64,000 nucleotides of DNA from an uncultured Rhizobium sp. (GTDB lineage Bacteria; Pseudomonadota; Alphaproteobacteria; Rhizobiales; Rhizobiaceae). Below, piece after piece: positions 26,131 through 34,001 of this stretch (the first letter of the stretch is position 1; each line of letters starts with the position of its first letter). The DNA lies in the NCBI GenBank assembly GCA_945952045.1, contig CAMFHE010000029.1, positions 1 to 64,000 of the forward strand. The letters run 5' to 3'. The notes beneath the pieces are model-generated. The model worked only from the letters and a program-made list of their open reading frames with translations, made no database searches and was not told where the DNA came from. A program made the translations under genes and the position numbers.

Positions 26131-26338
26131 GGTCACGCCCTTTTCTGTATCGCGTTCGGAGAGACGATCTGGATCGGTTGTCAGGCTTCGAAGAGCCATC
26201 GCGCACGGAATGCAGCTACTGCTCTGAACATCCGGAAAAGGATGTATGCATCAACACCGGGTGGTCGGCTGCATGAGAACCTGTCGGCCAAGCTCCGTGA
26301 GATCGCGATCGCCGCATTGCGTCTGCAAAGGGATACCG

Positions 26339-26677
26339 TCATTTCGCCACGCAGCCGTCTGGCTTGGCAACTGCTGATGCGCAAATGTCGGGATGCCCCC
26401 CGCAGCAGTCCTCCATCAGAAACCTGACGAGATCCGCCAAGGTGTCATAGTTGGCGCTGTAGACGATTGATCGGGATTCACGTCGCTGTGATATCAGTCC
26501 GGAACGCTCGAGTTCCTTCAGATGGAAGCTGACATTCGAAGGAGAGACCGCCATCCGTTCTGCGATGGCCCCGGCAGCAAGGCCAATGGGTCCGGCAACG
26601 ACCAGCGTGCGCACGACAGCTAGCCGTGTCTCCTGAGACAACGCAGCGAAAGACGCTAAAGCCTGACGGTCATCCAT
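26339..26677 (-). CDS. arsR: ArsR-family arsenic-responsive repressor
   Basis: The 112-residue winged-helix repressor has the DNA-recognition helix in MAVSPSNVSFHLKELERSGLI (~44-64). Near its C-terminus is a Cys-rich segment EDCCGGHPDIC, likely the As(III)/Sb(III) site; the classic CVC pair in the recognition helix is absent, as in other ArsR subtypes. It heads the operon arsR-arsC-arsH-MFS. A perfect 10-bp inverted repeat covers its start codon and upstream region, consistent with autoregulation. Confidence 0.93.
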   Translation of the reverse strand: MDDRQALASFAALSQETRLAVVRTLVVAGPIGLAAGAIAERMAVSPSNVSFHLKELERSGLISQRRESRSIVYSANYDTLADLVRFLMEDCCGGHPDICASAVAKPDGCVAK

Positions 26678-26708
26678 GATTCAACATTCCTTGAAATTTT
26701 GAATCATG
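26675..26708. promoter_or_regulatory. arsO: candidate ArsR operator
   Basis: CATGATTCAA (26675-26684) and TTGAATCATG (26699-26708) form a perfect 10-bp inverted repeat with a 14-bp spacer that itself contains TTGAAA. The left arm includes the arsR start codon on the minus strand. Such TTGA/TCAA palindromes are typical ArsR-family targets. Confidence 0.65.
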
Positions 26709-27238
26709 GATAACTCAATTGCCGTCGATCGACAAGAGTTGCTTGCAAGCTGGCCATCGGAGCGTTGTTCCAGCATCGCACCTTGCTCGCCTTGAAGCTC
26801 CGACGAATGGATGAAAAATCCACATATGTGAGCCTTCTGTTGAAGTTTTGCGCTGGACAGGACTATTTCGCCAAGATGAATGTAGCAGGGTTCCCGATAC
26901 GCATCGGATGAGAGCAGGTCTTCAAACGGCTCTTCACAGTAGGACGGAACATGAGCGTGATCGTTCTCCAGATCATAGATGCGCCCCCCTGATTCACTCC
27001 ATCTGAAACAGATGTCTTCGAGTTGATCCGACAAGAAGGCCCGATATCGGCGCTCCTGCTCTCCCATGTCTCCGAAGGAGGAATTCGTTAGTGTTGCAAT
27101 AACCGCAGTATATGTCTTCTCCATCCGAGCCCCGCTCTCATACGCCACGGCGGTCATCGCCGTCTTCCTCAGACGATGCATCGCAGCGGTATAGGCCTTC
27201 TGCAGATGGGCGAACTGTTCAGGAAAGTAGGTCGACAT
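26681..27238 (-). CDS. hypothetical protein upstream of arsR
   Basis: The 185-codon frame (MSTYFPEQFAHLQKAYTAAMHR at the start) has ordinary soluble, slightly acidic composition and no motif I recognise. Its last codons (MIQNFKEC, then TGA) run through the arsR operator and end 3 bp before arsR, so the C-terminus at least is questionable. It could be a separate stress gene or a spurious frame. No signal peptide or membrane segment. Confidence 0.4.
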   Translation of the reverse strand: MSTYFPEQFAHLQKAYTAAMHRLRKTAMTAVAYESGARMEKTYTAVIATLTNSSFGDMGEQERRYRAFLSDQLEDICFRWSESGGRIYDLENDHAHVPSYCEEPFEDLLSSDAYREPCYIHLGEIVLSSAKLQQKAHICGFFIHSSELQGEQGAMLEQRSDGQLASNSCRSTAIELSMIQNFKEC

Positions 27239-27671
27239 CGCGAACTCCTGCCATCAGTGTGAGCGCAGGAAAGATCGGACATCGGCTTGCAAGATTGAAT
27301 TTCCGGCTACCGCAGCCGCAGTCTACGTCCGCCCCGATGGCATAGGATGTGTCGTAATGGCGTATCTAGTGTCGCAGGCACGTTCTCGGTTGGTTGGATT
27401 CGTTGTCTTATTAGGAATCATCAATGTAAAATCCAATGTCTTGCTACAGCCATCGGCGGCGGCGATTTACGGCTGACAAAAAAGCGCCTCGTTCTCATGA
27501 TCGAGGCGCTTTTTGATTATGTTTGCTCAAGCAGCAAATTCATAAATTCTATCCACAGAAACTCATTAGCCTCCAGGCCTTGTTTATCAGCATAAAACTA
27601 GGTAAACGGTCTTGGATTCTGCGCGCAACCCAGTATGTTGGCGCACCATTTACCAGACGCCAGAGGAACAT
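27239..27671 (+). promoter_or_regulatory. rpsU upstream region with an internal terminator; possible leader RNA or sRNA
   Basis: This 433-bp stretch separates the accessory left part from rpsU. It contains a strong rho-independent terminator at 27479-27514, 158 bp before the rpsU start, with no convincing gene on the plus strand ahead of it. An 82-codon frame spanning the terminator was rejected. A small RNA ending at the terminator, or an attenuated rpsU leader, would explain it. Confidence 0.35.
27479..27514 (+). terminator. rho-independent terminator upstream of rpsU
   Basis: AAAAAGCGCCTCG (27479-27491) pairs with CGAGGCGCTTTTT (27502-27514) around a 10-base loop. The stem is perfect and is flanked by an A-run and a T-run, so it could act on either strand. 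Confidence 0.85.
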
Positions 27672-27905
27672 ATGCAGGTACTCGTACGGGATAACAATGT
27701 TGATCAGGCATTGCGTGTTCTCAAGAAGAAGATGCAGCGCGAAGGCATCTTCCGTGAAATGCGCATGCGCGAAGCTTTCGAAAAGCCTTCCGTAAAGCGT
27801 GCGCGTGAAAAGGCAGAGGCTGTCAGCCGCCAGCGCAAGCTTGCTCGCAAGCAGATGCAGCGCGAAGGTCTTCTGCCTGCTCCGAAGAAAAAGGTCGCAC
27901 GGTAA
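27672..27905 (+). CDS. rpsU: 30S ribosomal protein S21
   Basis: The 77-residue basic protein [20 protein letters not shown] continues to [11 protein letters not shown] and matches alphaproteobacterial S21, including [16 protein letters not shown] and [20 protein letters not shown] just before ATG 27672 fixes the start; a longer frame from 27612 adds 20 unrelated residues. It binds the 30S subunit near the anti-Shine-Dalgarno region. A strong terminator lies 158 bp upstream, and an SDR gene follows. Confidence 0.96.
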   Translation: MQVLVRDNNVDQALRVLKKKMQREGIFREMRMREAFEKPSVKRAREKAEAVSRQRKLARKQMQREGLLPAPKKKVAR

Positions 27906-27949
27906 CCATCCTGCCAGCCTTCAGTGCGGCGGTATCGAAGGTATCGGCC

Positions 27950-28627
27950 ATGAAGGCATTGGTGATCGGATCGTCAGGCGGCATTGGAAGTGCGCTATCT
28001 GCCCTACTGCGGGCTGATAGCCGCTTCGCAACCGTCATGACCCTTTCCAGAACCGCAGACGGTCTGGAAATCACAGACGAGAACAGTGTTCGCGCGCATG
28101 CCGAGCTTGCGCGGACACATCACCGTGAGTTCGATCTGATTTTGAACGCGACGGGTGCGCTGGTTGTCGATGGGGCTCTTCCCGAGAAGACAATCAAGGC
28201 CATCGGCGTAGAAGCCATGACGCGGCAATTCCTCGTCAACGCGATCGGCCCGGCACTTCTGCTCAAGCATTTTCATCCTCTATTGCCCAGGAAACGTCGC
28301 AGCGTCTTCGCGTCGCTGTCAGCACGGGTCGGTTCGATCGGCGACAATCGCCTTGGCGGCTGGATGTCGTATCGGGCGGCCAAGGCAGCGCAAAACCAGA
28401 TCGTCAAGACCGCAGCTCTGGAAATCGCACGCACCCATCCCGACGCAATTATCGTGGCGCTTCATCCCGGCACGGTCGCGACCGCGCTCTCCCACGCCTT
28501 CGTCGCAGACCGCCAAATCACGACTCCAGAAGACGCTGCGCAAAACCTTTTGACCGTGATCGACAAGCTCCAGCCATGCGACTCCGGGGGATTCTTTTCC
28601 TATGATGGCGCCGCCATCGAATGGTAA
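27950..28627 (+). CDS. short-chain dehydrogenase/reductase (SDR), CsgA-like
   Basis: The 225-residue protein starts MKALVIGSSGGIGSALSALL with the SDR nucleotide-binding GSSGGIG (residues 7-13). It has the NATGAL segment corresponding to NNAG, a Ser in SLSARVG, and the active-site YRAAKAAQN (YxxxK) about residue 144. It resembles the CsgA-like or C-factor SDR subgroup. Substrate unknown. It lies 44 bp after rpsU. Confidence 0.87.
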   Translation: MKALVIGSSGGIGSALSALLRADSRFATVMTLSRTADGLEITDENSVRAHAELARTHHREFDLILNATGALVVDGALPEKTIKAIGVEAMTRQFLVNAIGPALLLKHFHPLLPRKRRSVFASLSARVGSIGDNRLGGWMSYRAAKAAQNQIVKTAALEIARTHPDAIIVALHPGTVATALSHAFVADRQITTPEDAAQNLLTVIDKLQPCDSGGFFSYDGAAIEW

Positions 28628-28841
28628 ACGCCCTTGGTTAGCCGAAGACGCGCCCACCCTTTCATGAACGCGCCGCTTTCGAGGATATTTACGGGTCGGC
28701 AGATGCGGTTCGCCGGGCCACAGATCCAGAAATCGCCGCCCGAGAACGTGAAATCGAACAATATCATCAGACCCGGAGACCAGATCGATGCCACGCTTCT
28801 ATCCATAGCGGGACAATCGGCATTTGCGCCGACTCGATATT

Positions 28842-29732
28842 TCATGTCGGCGCCGATTTAAGGATGGCCGCATGAATATCCGGCAGCGGGTTCGGCTGGT
28901 CGCCGCTGTGGATGAGAACGATCGGTTCGATAGCCTGCGGGTCGGTGATGATGGCGCGGGAGAGCGGTCGACCGTCATAGCTGAGCAGGCCGGCGGGATT
29001 GGTGTAGCTGACGCCGATGCCCTCGCCGTTGGCGGCGAGGCTGCGCAGGACTTCGATGGAGGCGGCGCGGTGGGCGACGACGGGTGAAAGGCCTACCGAG
29101 CGAAACAAGCCGAGCATATGGCGGATCGACAAGCCCTGGTCGGAGAGAATCAGCGGTCGTTCGGCAAGATCGGCCAAGCGAAGTTCGCTTTTTGCCGCCA
29201 AGGCATCGTCGGGTGAAAACCAAGCCTGCGGCGAGACGCGAGTGTAGAGCGCGCGCCCGAAACTGGCGTCCAGGCCGAGATCGTATGTCAGCGCCAGATC
29301 GATCTGGCCGGCCAGTACGGCTTCGGCCAGCACCTCGAAACTCGCCACCCGCGGGCGGATGTCCACATCGGGGAATTTTTTGCGCAAGAAGCGCAATAGC
29401 GGCGCGAGATAGAGGGGAGCGATATCCTCGAAAATGCCGAGAGTGATGCGGTCGAGCCGGCGACGGCCGAGCGTTGCCGGGTTTTCCAGTCGCGCGGCGT
29501 CGGCCAGCAGCGCCTCGGCGTCGGCGAGAAAAAGGCGGCCGAAGCCGGTCAGCGTCACCGGCGCGCCCTTGCGTCGCAGGAAAAGCTTTCGCCCAAGATG
29601 CGTTTCCACCTGTGTGACGGCGACCGACAAAGCCGGCTGCGAGACGTTCAATTGCTGGGCGGCAACCGTCAGGCTGCCCGCGTGGGCCACCGCCACCACA
29701 TATTCGAGCTGCCGAAGAGAAAGATATAACAT
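28842..29732 (-). CDS. LysR-family transcriptional regulator
   Basis: This 296-residue LysR-type regulator has a winged helix-turn-helix at residues ~6-65 (LRQLEYVVAVAHAGSLTVAAQQLNVSQPALS) followed by a substrate-binding effector domain. It is divergent from the PhyH-domain oxygenase gene with an 86-bp gap containing TATAT-N11-ATATA. That arrangement suggests it activates the oxygenase gene and autoregulates; the ligand is unknown. Confidence 0.92.
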   Translation of the reverse strand: MLYLSLRQLEYVVAVAHAGSLTVAAQQLNVSQPALSVAVTQVETHLGRKLFLRRKGAPVTLTGFGRLFLADAEALLADAARLENPATLGRRRLDRITLGIFEDIAPLYLAPLLRFLRKKFPDVDIRPRVASFEVLAEAVLAGQIDLALTYDLGLDASFGRALYTRVSPQAWFSPDDALAAKSELRLADLAERPLILSDQGLSIRHMLGLFRSVGLSPVVAHRAASIEVLRSLAANGEGIGVSYTNPAGLLSYDGRPLSRAIITDPQAIEPIVLIHSGDQPNPLPDIHAAILKSAPT

Positions 29733-29737
29733 GAACC

Positions 29738-29758
29738 TATATTTATCTTATCCATATA
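29738..29758. promoter_or_regulatory. candidate LysR-type binding box (T-N11-A)
   Basis: TATAT (29738-29742), 11 bp, ATATA (29754-29758): a perfect inverted repeat of LTTR-box geometry abutting the lysR start codon, in the shared divergent promoter region. Confidence 0.5.
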
Positions 29759-29818
29759 TTATTGGAAATTAAAAACCGAGACGGCCATGATCCCCTCAAC
29801 ACCAGCAGGGAGAACGAC

Positions 29819-30616
29819 ATGCCGCATCCGCTCATCACCGAAGAACACATCGAAAGCTACCAGCGCGACGGCGTCGTGCTGGTGAAGGGCCTGTTCCGCG
29901 ATCACGTCGAGACGCTGCGGCGCGGCATCGAGACCAACATGACCCAGCCCGGCGAGTATGCCGCCGAAAACCTGAAAGCCGGCGAAGGCGGCCGCTTCTT
30001 CGACGATTACTGCAACTGGCAGCGCATTCCCGAATTCGAGGAGGTCATCCGTACCTCGCCCGCCGCCGAAGTCGCCGCCGACTTGATGCGCTCGAACGGC
30101 GTGCAGCTTTTCCACGACCATGTTCTCGTCAAGGAACCAGGCACCTCCAAGCCAACGCCGTGGCATCAGGATGCCCCCTATTATTTCGTCGAGGGCCGGC
30201 AGACGGTCAGCTTCTGGTCGCCGCTCGACCATGTGAAGGAAGCGTCGCTGCGTTGTGTCGCCGGTTCGCATCTCTGGGAAAAGCCGGTGCTCCCGACGCG
30301 CTGGCTCTCGGAAAAGAACTTCTATCCCGACTCGGATGTCTACATGGCGGTGCCCGATCCGGATGCGGAAGGCATGACCGTCGTCGAATGGGAAATGGAG
30401 CCGGGCGATGCCGTCGCCTTCGATTACAAGACCCTGCATGGTGCGCGCGGCAACCAGAGCCAGACCCGCCGCCGCGCCTTCTCGCTGCGCCTGATGGGTG
30501 ACGACGCCCATTACGTCGAGCGCCCGGGCCGCACCTCGCCGCCCTTCCCCGGCCATGACATGGTGCCCGGCCAGAAGCTGCGTGAAGACTGGTTCCCGGT
30601 TATCTTCCAGCGTTAA
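29819..30616 (+). CDS. phytanoyl-CoA dioxygenase (PhyH) family protein
   Basis: The 265-residue Fe(II)/2-oxoglutarate-dependent oxygenase has an HxD metal motif in TPWHQDAPYYF (~residues 117-127), a distal His in YKTLHGARGN (~205-214), and the 2-oxoglutarate-binding Arg nearby (RRAFSLRLMGDD). Start ATG 29819 is preceded by AGGGAG; the frame extends upstream to 29762 without support. The substrate is unknown; family members hydroxylate diverse small molecules. Divergent from the LysR regulator. Confidence 0.9.
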   Translation: MPHPLITEEHIESYQRDGVVLVKGLFRDHVETLRRGIETNMTQPGEYAAENLKAGEGGRFFDDYCNWQRIPEFEEVIRTSPAAEVAADLMRSNGVQLFHDHVLVKEPGTSKPTPWHQDAPYYFVEGRQTVSFWSPLDHVKEASLRCVAGSHLWEKPVLPTRWLSEKNFYPDSDVYMAVPDPDAEGMTVVEWEMEPGDAVAFDYKTLHGARGNQSQTRRRAFSLRLMGDDAHYVERPGRTSPPFPGHDMVPGQKLREDWFPVIFQR

Positions 30617-30623
30617 TAGCCAG

Positions 30624-30651
30624 GAGGCGCGGCCCACAAGGGCCACGCCTC
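30624..30651. terminator. hairpin between convergent phyH-type gene and rarA
   Basis: GAGGCG-C-GGCCC (30624-30635), loop ACAA, GGGCC-A-CGCCTC (30640-30651): an 11-pair stem with one mismatch in a 33-bp convergent gap, touching the rarA stop codon. No strong T-run follows, so efficiency is uncertain. Confidence 0.45.
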
Positions 30652-31939
30652 ACTCGGCTTTGCGCTCGCGCTTCAGCTTGGCCCAGAAATCGAGCCGCTT
30701 GCGGATATCGCGCTCGAAGCCGCGTTCCGGCGGATCGTAAAAGCGCTGCTGCCCGAGCTTGTCGGGGAAAAAATCCTGTCCGGAAAACGCATCCGGGTAA
30801 TCGTGATCGTACTTGTATCCGGCGTGATAACCGAGTTCTTCCATCAGCTTGGTCGGCGCGTTGAGAATATGTTTCGGCGGCGGCACCGAGCCGGTCTGGC
30901 GCGCCAAGGACAGCGCCGCATCGAAGGCGCGGTAGGAGGCGTTGGATTTCGGCGCAGTGCCGACATAATTGATCGCCTGCGCCATGAACAGCCGCCCTTC
31001 CGGCCAGCCGATGCGCTCGAAGGCCGTCCAAGCCGTGACCACCTGCACCAGCGCCTGCGGATCTGCCATGCCGATATCTTCCGAGGCGATGCAGCAGAGC
31101 CGCCGGAAGATCGTGCCGGGGTCTTCGCCCGCCACCATCATCCGCGCCGCCCAGTAAAGCCCGGCATCGACATCGCTGCCGCGCATGCTCTTGTGGAAGC
31201 AGGAGAGCAGATTGTAATGGCCGTCCTGCGCCTTGTCGTAGATCGGCATGCGCTTTTGCAGGGCGCCGGCCAGCGCCTTTTCGTCCAGCGGCTCGTTCGG
31301 TTCCAGTTCGAACAAGTCCTCGGCGAGTCCGATCAAGTAACGCCCGTCGCCATCGGCGAGCGACAGCAGCGCGCCTCTCGCCTCCGGTGTCAACGGAAGT
31401 GTCTTTTCGCGAAACTTTTCGGCGCGCTGAAGCAGCAGTTCGGAGGCTTCAGTGCCCAGAGGTTCCAACGTGAAGACTTTCACCCGCGACAGGAGCGCCG
31501 AGACGAGGGAAAAGCTCGGATTTTCCGTCGTCGCGCCGATCAGGACGACCGTTCCGTTCTCGACATGCGGCAGCATCGCATCCTGCGTGGTGCGGTTGAA
31601 GCGATGCAGCTCGTCGACGAACAGCGCCGTCTGGCGGCCGACGACGCGGTCCTTCTGCGCCTCGTCGAACACTTTTCTAAGATCGGCAATGCCGGACATC
31701 ACAGCCGAAAGCTGGACGAACCGCATGCCGGACTGCTGGGCGACGAGGCGCGCTATGGTCGTCTTGCCGACGCCGGGCGGCCCCCACAGGATGAAGGAGC
31801 CGACCTTCCCGGACGCAACCATGCGGGCGATCGGCCCATCCTCGCCGATGAGGTGATCCTGACCGATCACCTCGGAGAGCGCGGTCGGGCGCAGCAATTC
31901 GGCAAGGGGCGTCGGCGCGCTCGCCGCAAACAGGTTCAT
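30650..31939 (-). CDS. rarA: replication-associated recombination protein A (AAA+ ATPase RarA/MgsA)
   Basis: The 429-residue AAA+ ATPase has Walker A GPPGVGKT at residues 53-60, Walker B ALFVDELHRFN, sensor-1 GATTENPSF, and the C-terminal MgsA domain (SDVDAGLYWAARMMVAGEDP, HYNLLSCFHKSMRGSD). RarA acts at stalled replication forks and interacts with SSB. Its start overlaps the stop of the DegP-like protease gene by 4 bp (ATGA), so the two are translationally coupled. Confidence 0.96.
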   Translation of the reverse strand: MNLFAASAPTPLAELLRPTALSEVIGQDHLIGEDGPIARMVASGKVGSFILWGPPGVGKTTIARLVAQQSGMRFVQLSAVMSGIADLRKVFDEAQKDRVVGRQTALFVDELHRFNRTTQDAMLPHVENGTVVLIGATTENPSFSLVSALLSRVKVFTLEPLGTEASELLLQRAEKFREKTLPLTPEARGALLSLADGDGRYLIGLAEDLFELEPNEPLDEKALAGALQKRMPIYDKAQDGHYNLLSCFHKSMRGSDVDAGLYWAARMMVAGEDPGTIFRRLCCIASEDIGMADPQALVQVVTAWTAFERIGWPEGRLFMAQAINYVGTAPKSNASYRAFDAALSLARQTGSVPPPKHILNAPTKLMEELGYHAGYKYDHDYPDAFSGQDFFPDKLGQQRFYDPPERGFERDIRKRLDFWAKLKRERKAE

Positions 31940-33339
31940 CGGAAGAACTGCCGCAGGCGCTGGCCGTCACGGTCGATTTCGACACGCCAGAAGCTCGCAT
32001 CGCCCTCAAGCGCTGCGGCCAGATCCTTGGTCGAGGCGACCGGGGTGCCGTTCAGCGAGACGATGATATCGCGCGGGGCGAAGCCGAGGCGGTTGGCCGG
32101 CGAGCCGCGCTTGACATCGGTGATGACGACGCCAGTCGCCTCAGCCGGCATGTGCAGTTCGTCGGCCACGCGCGGCGACAGATTGGCGACGGTGGCGCCG
32201 GTGAACGGGCTCTTGCCTTCGATGGTGCGCTGGTCACGCGGCGAGGTTTCCGGCGCGCCGCTCAGCGTCATCTCGACGGAACGCTCCGCGCCGTTGTTCA
32301 GGACCTTCAGCGTCACCGTCTTGCCGAGGCCCGCTGTTGTCAGGCGATAGGACAGCGCATCGGGATGCTCGACCGGAACGCCATCGACAGCGGAAATCAC
32401 CTCGCCCGGTTTCAGGCCGGCCTTGGCCGCGGGGCTATCGGGAATGATCTTAATGACCAGCGCGCCGCGCGGCGTGGCAAGGCCAAGCGCCTCGGCGACT
32501 TCCGACGTCACCGGTTCGAAGGTGGCGCCGACGAAGGGGCGCTCGAAGCTCGACGCGCCCTTGTCGGCGGCGGCGAGGAAGACCTTGACCAGATTGGCAG
32601 GGATGGCGAAACCGACCCCGTTCGAACCGCCGCCGCGTGAGAAGATCGCGGTGTTGATGCCGATCAGCTCGCCATTCATGTTGATCAGCGCGCCGCCGGA
32701 ATTGCCGGGATTGATCGAGGCATCGGTCTGGATGAAGAAGCCGAATTCGGATTTGACCACCTGGTTGCGGGCAAGCGCCGAGACGATACCGCTGGTCACC
32801 GTCTGGCCGACGCCGAAGGGATTGCCGATGGCGAGCACGAGATCGCCGACTTCGACCGCGTCCGAATTGCCGATCGGAAGGGCGGGATATTCCCCGCCGG
32901 TCTTGATCTTCAGAACCGCAAGATCGACGCGGTCATCCTTCAGCACGACGTCGCAGGGGTATTCTCGCCCGTCCGACAGCGCCACCTTGATATCGTCGGC
33001 GCCTTCGATGACGTGATTGTTTGTAACGACGATGCCCTTGGATTCGATGATCACGCCGGAGCCGAGGGAGGACTGTTTTTCTGTGCGGTTCGGCATCTGC
33101 TGGCCGAAGAACTGCTGGAAGAAGGGATCGTCGAAGATCGGCGAGCGGCGCTCGACAATGCGCTCGGCATAGACATTGACGACGGCGGACGCCGTACGCT
33201 TGACCAGCGGCGCGAAGGAAAGCTGAAGCTGCTCATGGCTTTCCGGCAGCACCTTGGTTTCCTGCGCGAGTACAGGGGTCGGCACGGCGATCATGATGGC
33301 CAGAAGAGCGACGGAAGCGCGATAGAACGAAGCGGGCAT
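31936..33339 (-). CDS. degP: periplasmic serine protease Do/HtrA family
   Basis: The 467-residue protein has a Sec signal (cleavage about VLA-QET), a trypsin-like protease domain with His in TNNHVIEG, Asp in DRVDLAVLKI and Ser in NPGNSGGALI, then two PDZ domains (GALVIKIIPDSPAAKAGLKPGE and GVVITDVKRGSPANRLGFAPRD). It degrades or refolds misfolded envelope proteins. Rhizobia carry several Do paralogues, so DegP versus DegQ cannot be decided. Coupled to rarA downstream. Confidence 0.93.
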   Translation of the reverse strand: MPASFYRASVALLAIMIAVPTPVLAQETKVLPESHEQLQLSFAPLVKRTASAVVNVYAERIVERRSPIFDDPFFQQFFGQQMPNRTEKQSSLGSGVIIESKGIVVTNNHVIEGADDIKVALSDGREYPCDVVLKDDRVDLAVLKIKTGGEYPALPIGNSDAVEVGDLVLAIGNPFGVGQTVTSGIVSALARNQVVKSEFGFFIQTDASINPGNSGGALINMNGELIGINTAIFSRGGGSNGVGFAIPANLVKVFLAAADKGASSFERPFVGATFEPVTSEVAEALGLATPRGALVIKIIPDSPAAKAGLKPGEVISAVDGVPVEHPDALSYRLTTAGLGKTVTLKVLNNGAERSVEMTLSGAPETSPRDQRTIEGKSPFTGATVANLSPRVADELHMPAEATGVVITDVKRGSPANRLGFAPRDIIVSLNGTPVASTKDLAAALEGDASFWRVEIDRDGQRLRQFFR

Positions 33340-33586
33340 TCAATTTCCCTCTGAAAATACGACTGACTTTCTAGCGCAATTCTGGGCCGTCTGAGAAGTA
33401 AATTCCAGCCTGTCGAATTGCGTGAAAACAAGGAGATAGGGTCTGCCGCCCCTTTGGAAAAGAGGCTGGTTCGCCGATCCATTCAATCGGGCCGAAAAAC
33501 GGCGGAAGCGTGGACGACGATTAGCCGATGAAACCGATCGCCTCTGTCATGCGTTATTTGGCGGGTTCATTCACATCGGGGTTATC

Positions 33587-33943
33587 ATGCTGAAAACAAA
33601 AATCCTTCTGCCTGCAGTCGCGCTTTTCACCGCCTTGGCTTTCATGCCGCTCAGCGCCCATGCCGCAAGCTTCGACTGCGAAGCGAAGGAGCTGAAGCCG
33701 GACGAGAAGACGATCTGCGAGACGCGCTCTCTGAACGATGCCGATGTGAAGATGGCGACGACTTTCGATATCCTCTCGCCGCTTCTCGCCATGGGTGCGC
33801 GCGGCACGATGCAGGAGCAACAGGTAAAATGGCTGACCGAGCGCCAAGCCTGCGGTAGCGACATCGCTTGCCTGCAGGCCGCCTATGACAAACGGCTGAA
33901 GGAACTGGATGAGGCCTTCAAGATGATCAACAAGCCTCTTTAA
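33587..33943 (+). CDS. small secreted LprI-like (DUF1311-type) protein
   Basis: The 118-residue protein has a signal peptide (MLKTKILLPAVALFTALAFM, cleavage near AHA-ASFDC) and a mature helical region with four Cys (FDCEAKELKPDEKTIC..., RQACGSDIACLQAAYDKRLKEL), the pattern of LprI/DUF1311 proteins, some of which inhibit lysozyme. Periplasmic or lipoprotein-like location is expected. It is followed directly by a terminator. Confidence 0.78.
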   Translation: MLKTKILLPAVALFTALAFMPLSAHAASFDCEAKELKPDEKTICETRSLNDADVKMATTFDILSPLLAMGARGTMQEQQVKWLTERQACGSDIACLQAAYDKRLKELDEAFKMINKPL

Positions 33944-33949
33944 ATGCAA

Positions 33950-33974
33950 AAAAGCCCGGCAATGCCGGGCTTTT
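33950..33974 (+). terminator. rho-independent terminator after LprI-like gene
   Basis: AAAA-GCCCGGC, loop AAT, GCCGGGC-TTTT. It sits between convergent genes (LprI-like and ilvD) and can serve both. Confidence 0.85.
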
Positions 33975-34001
33975 CTCTGTCTCTCATCAATTGTGCGGAG
34001 A

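Noticed and set aside
26131-26338. Possible small gene between arsR and arsC
   Set aside because: The 67-codon minus-strand frame overlaps the arsR end and lacks any ars-related motif.
27347-27595. 82-codon frame upstream of rpsU
   Set aside because: It runs through a strong terminator and has no motif or ribosome-binding site.
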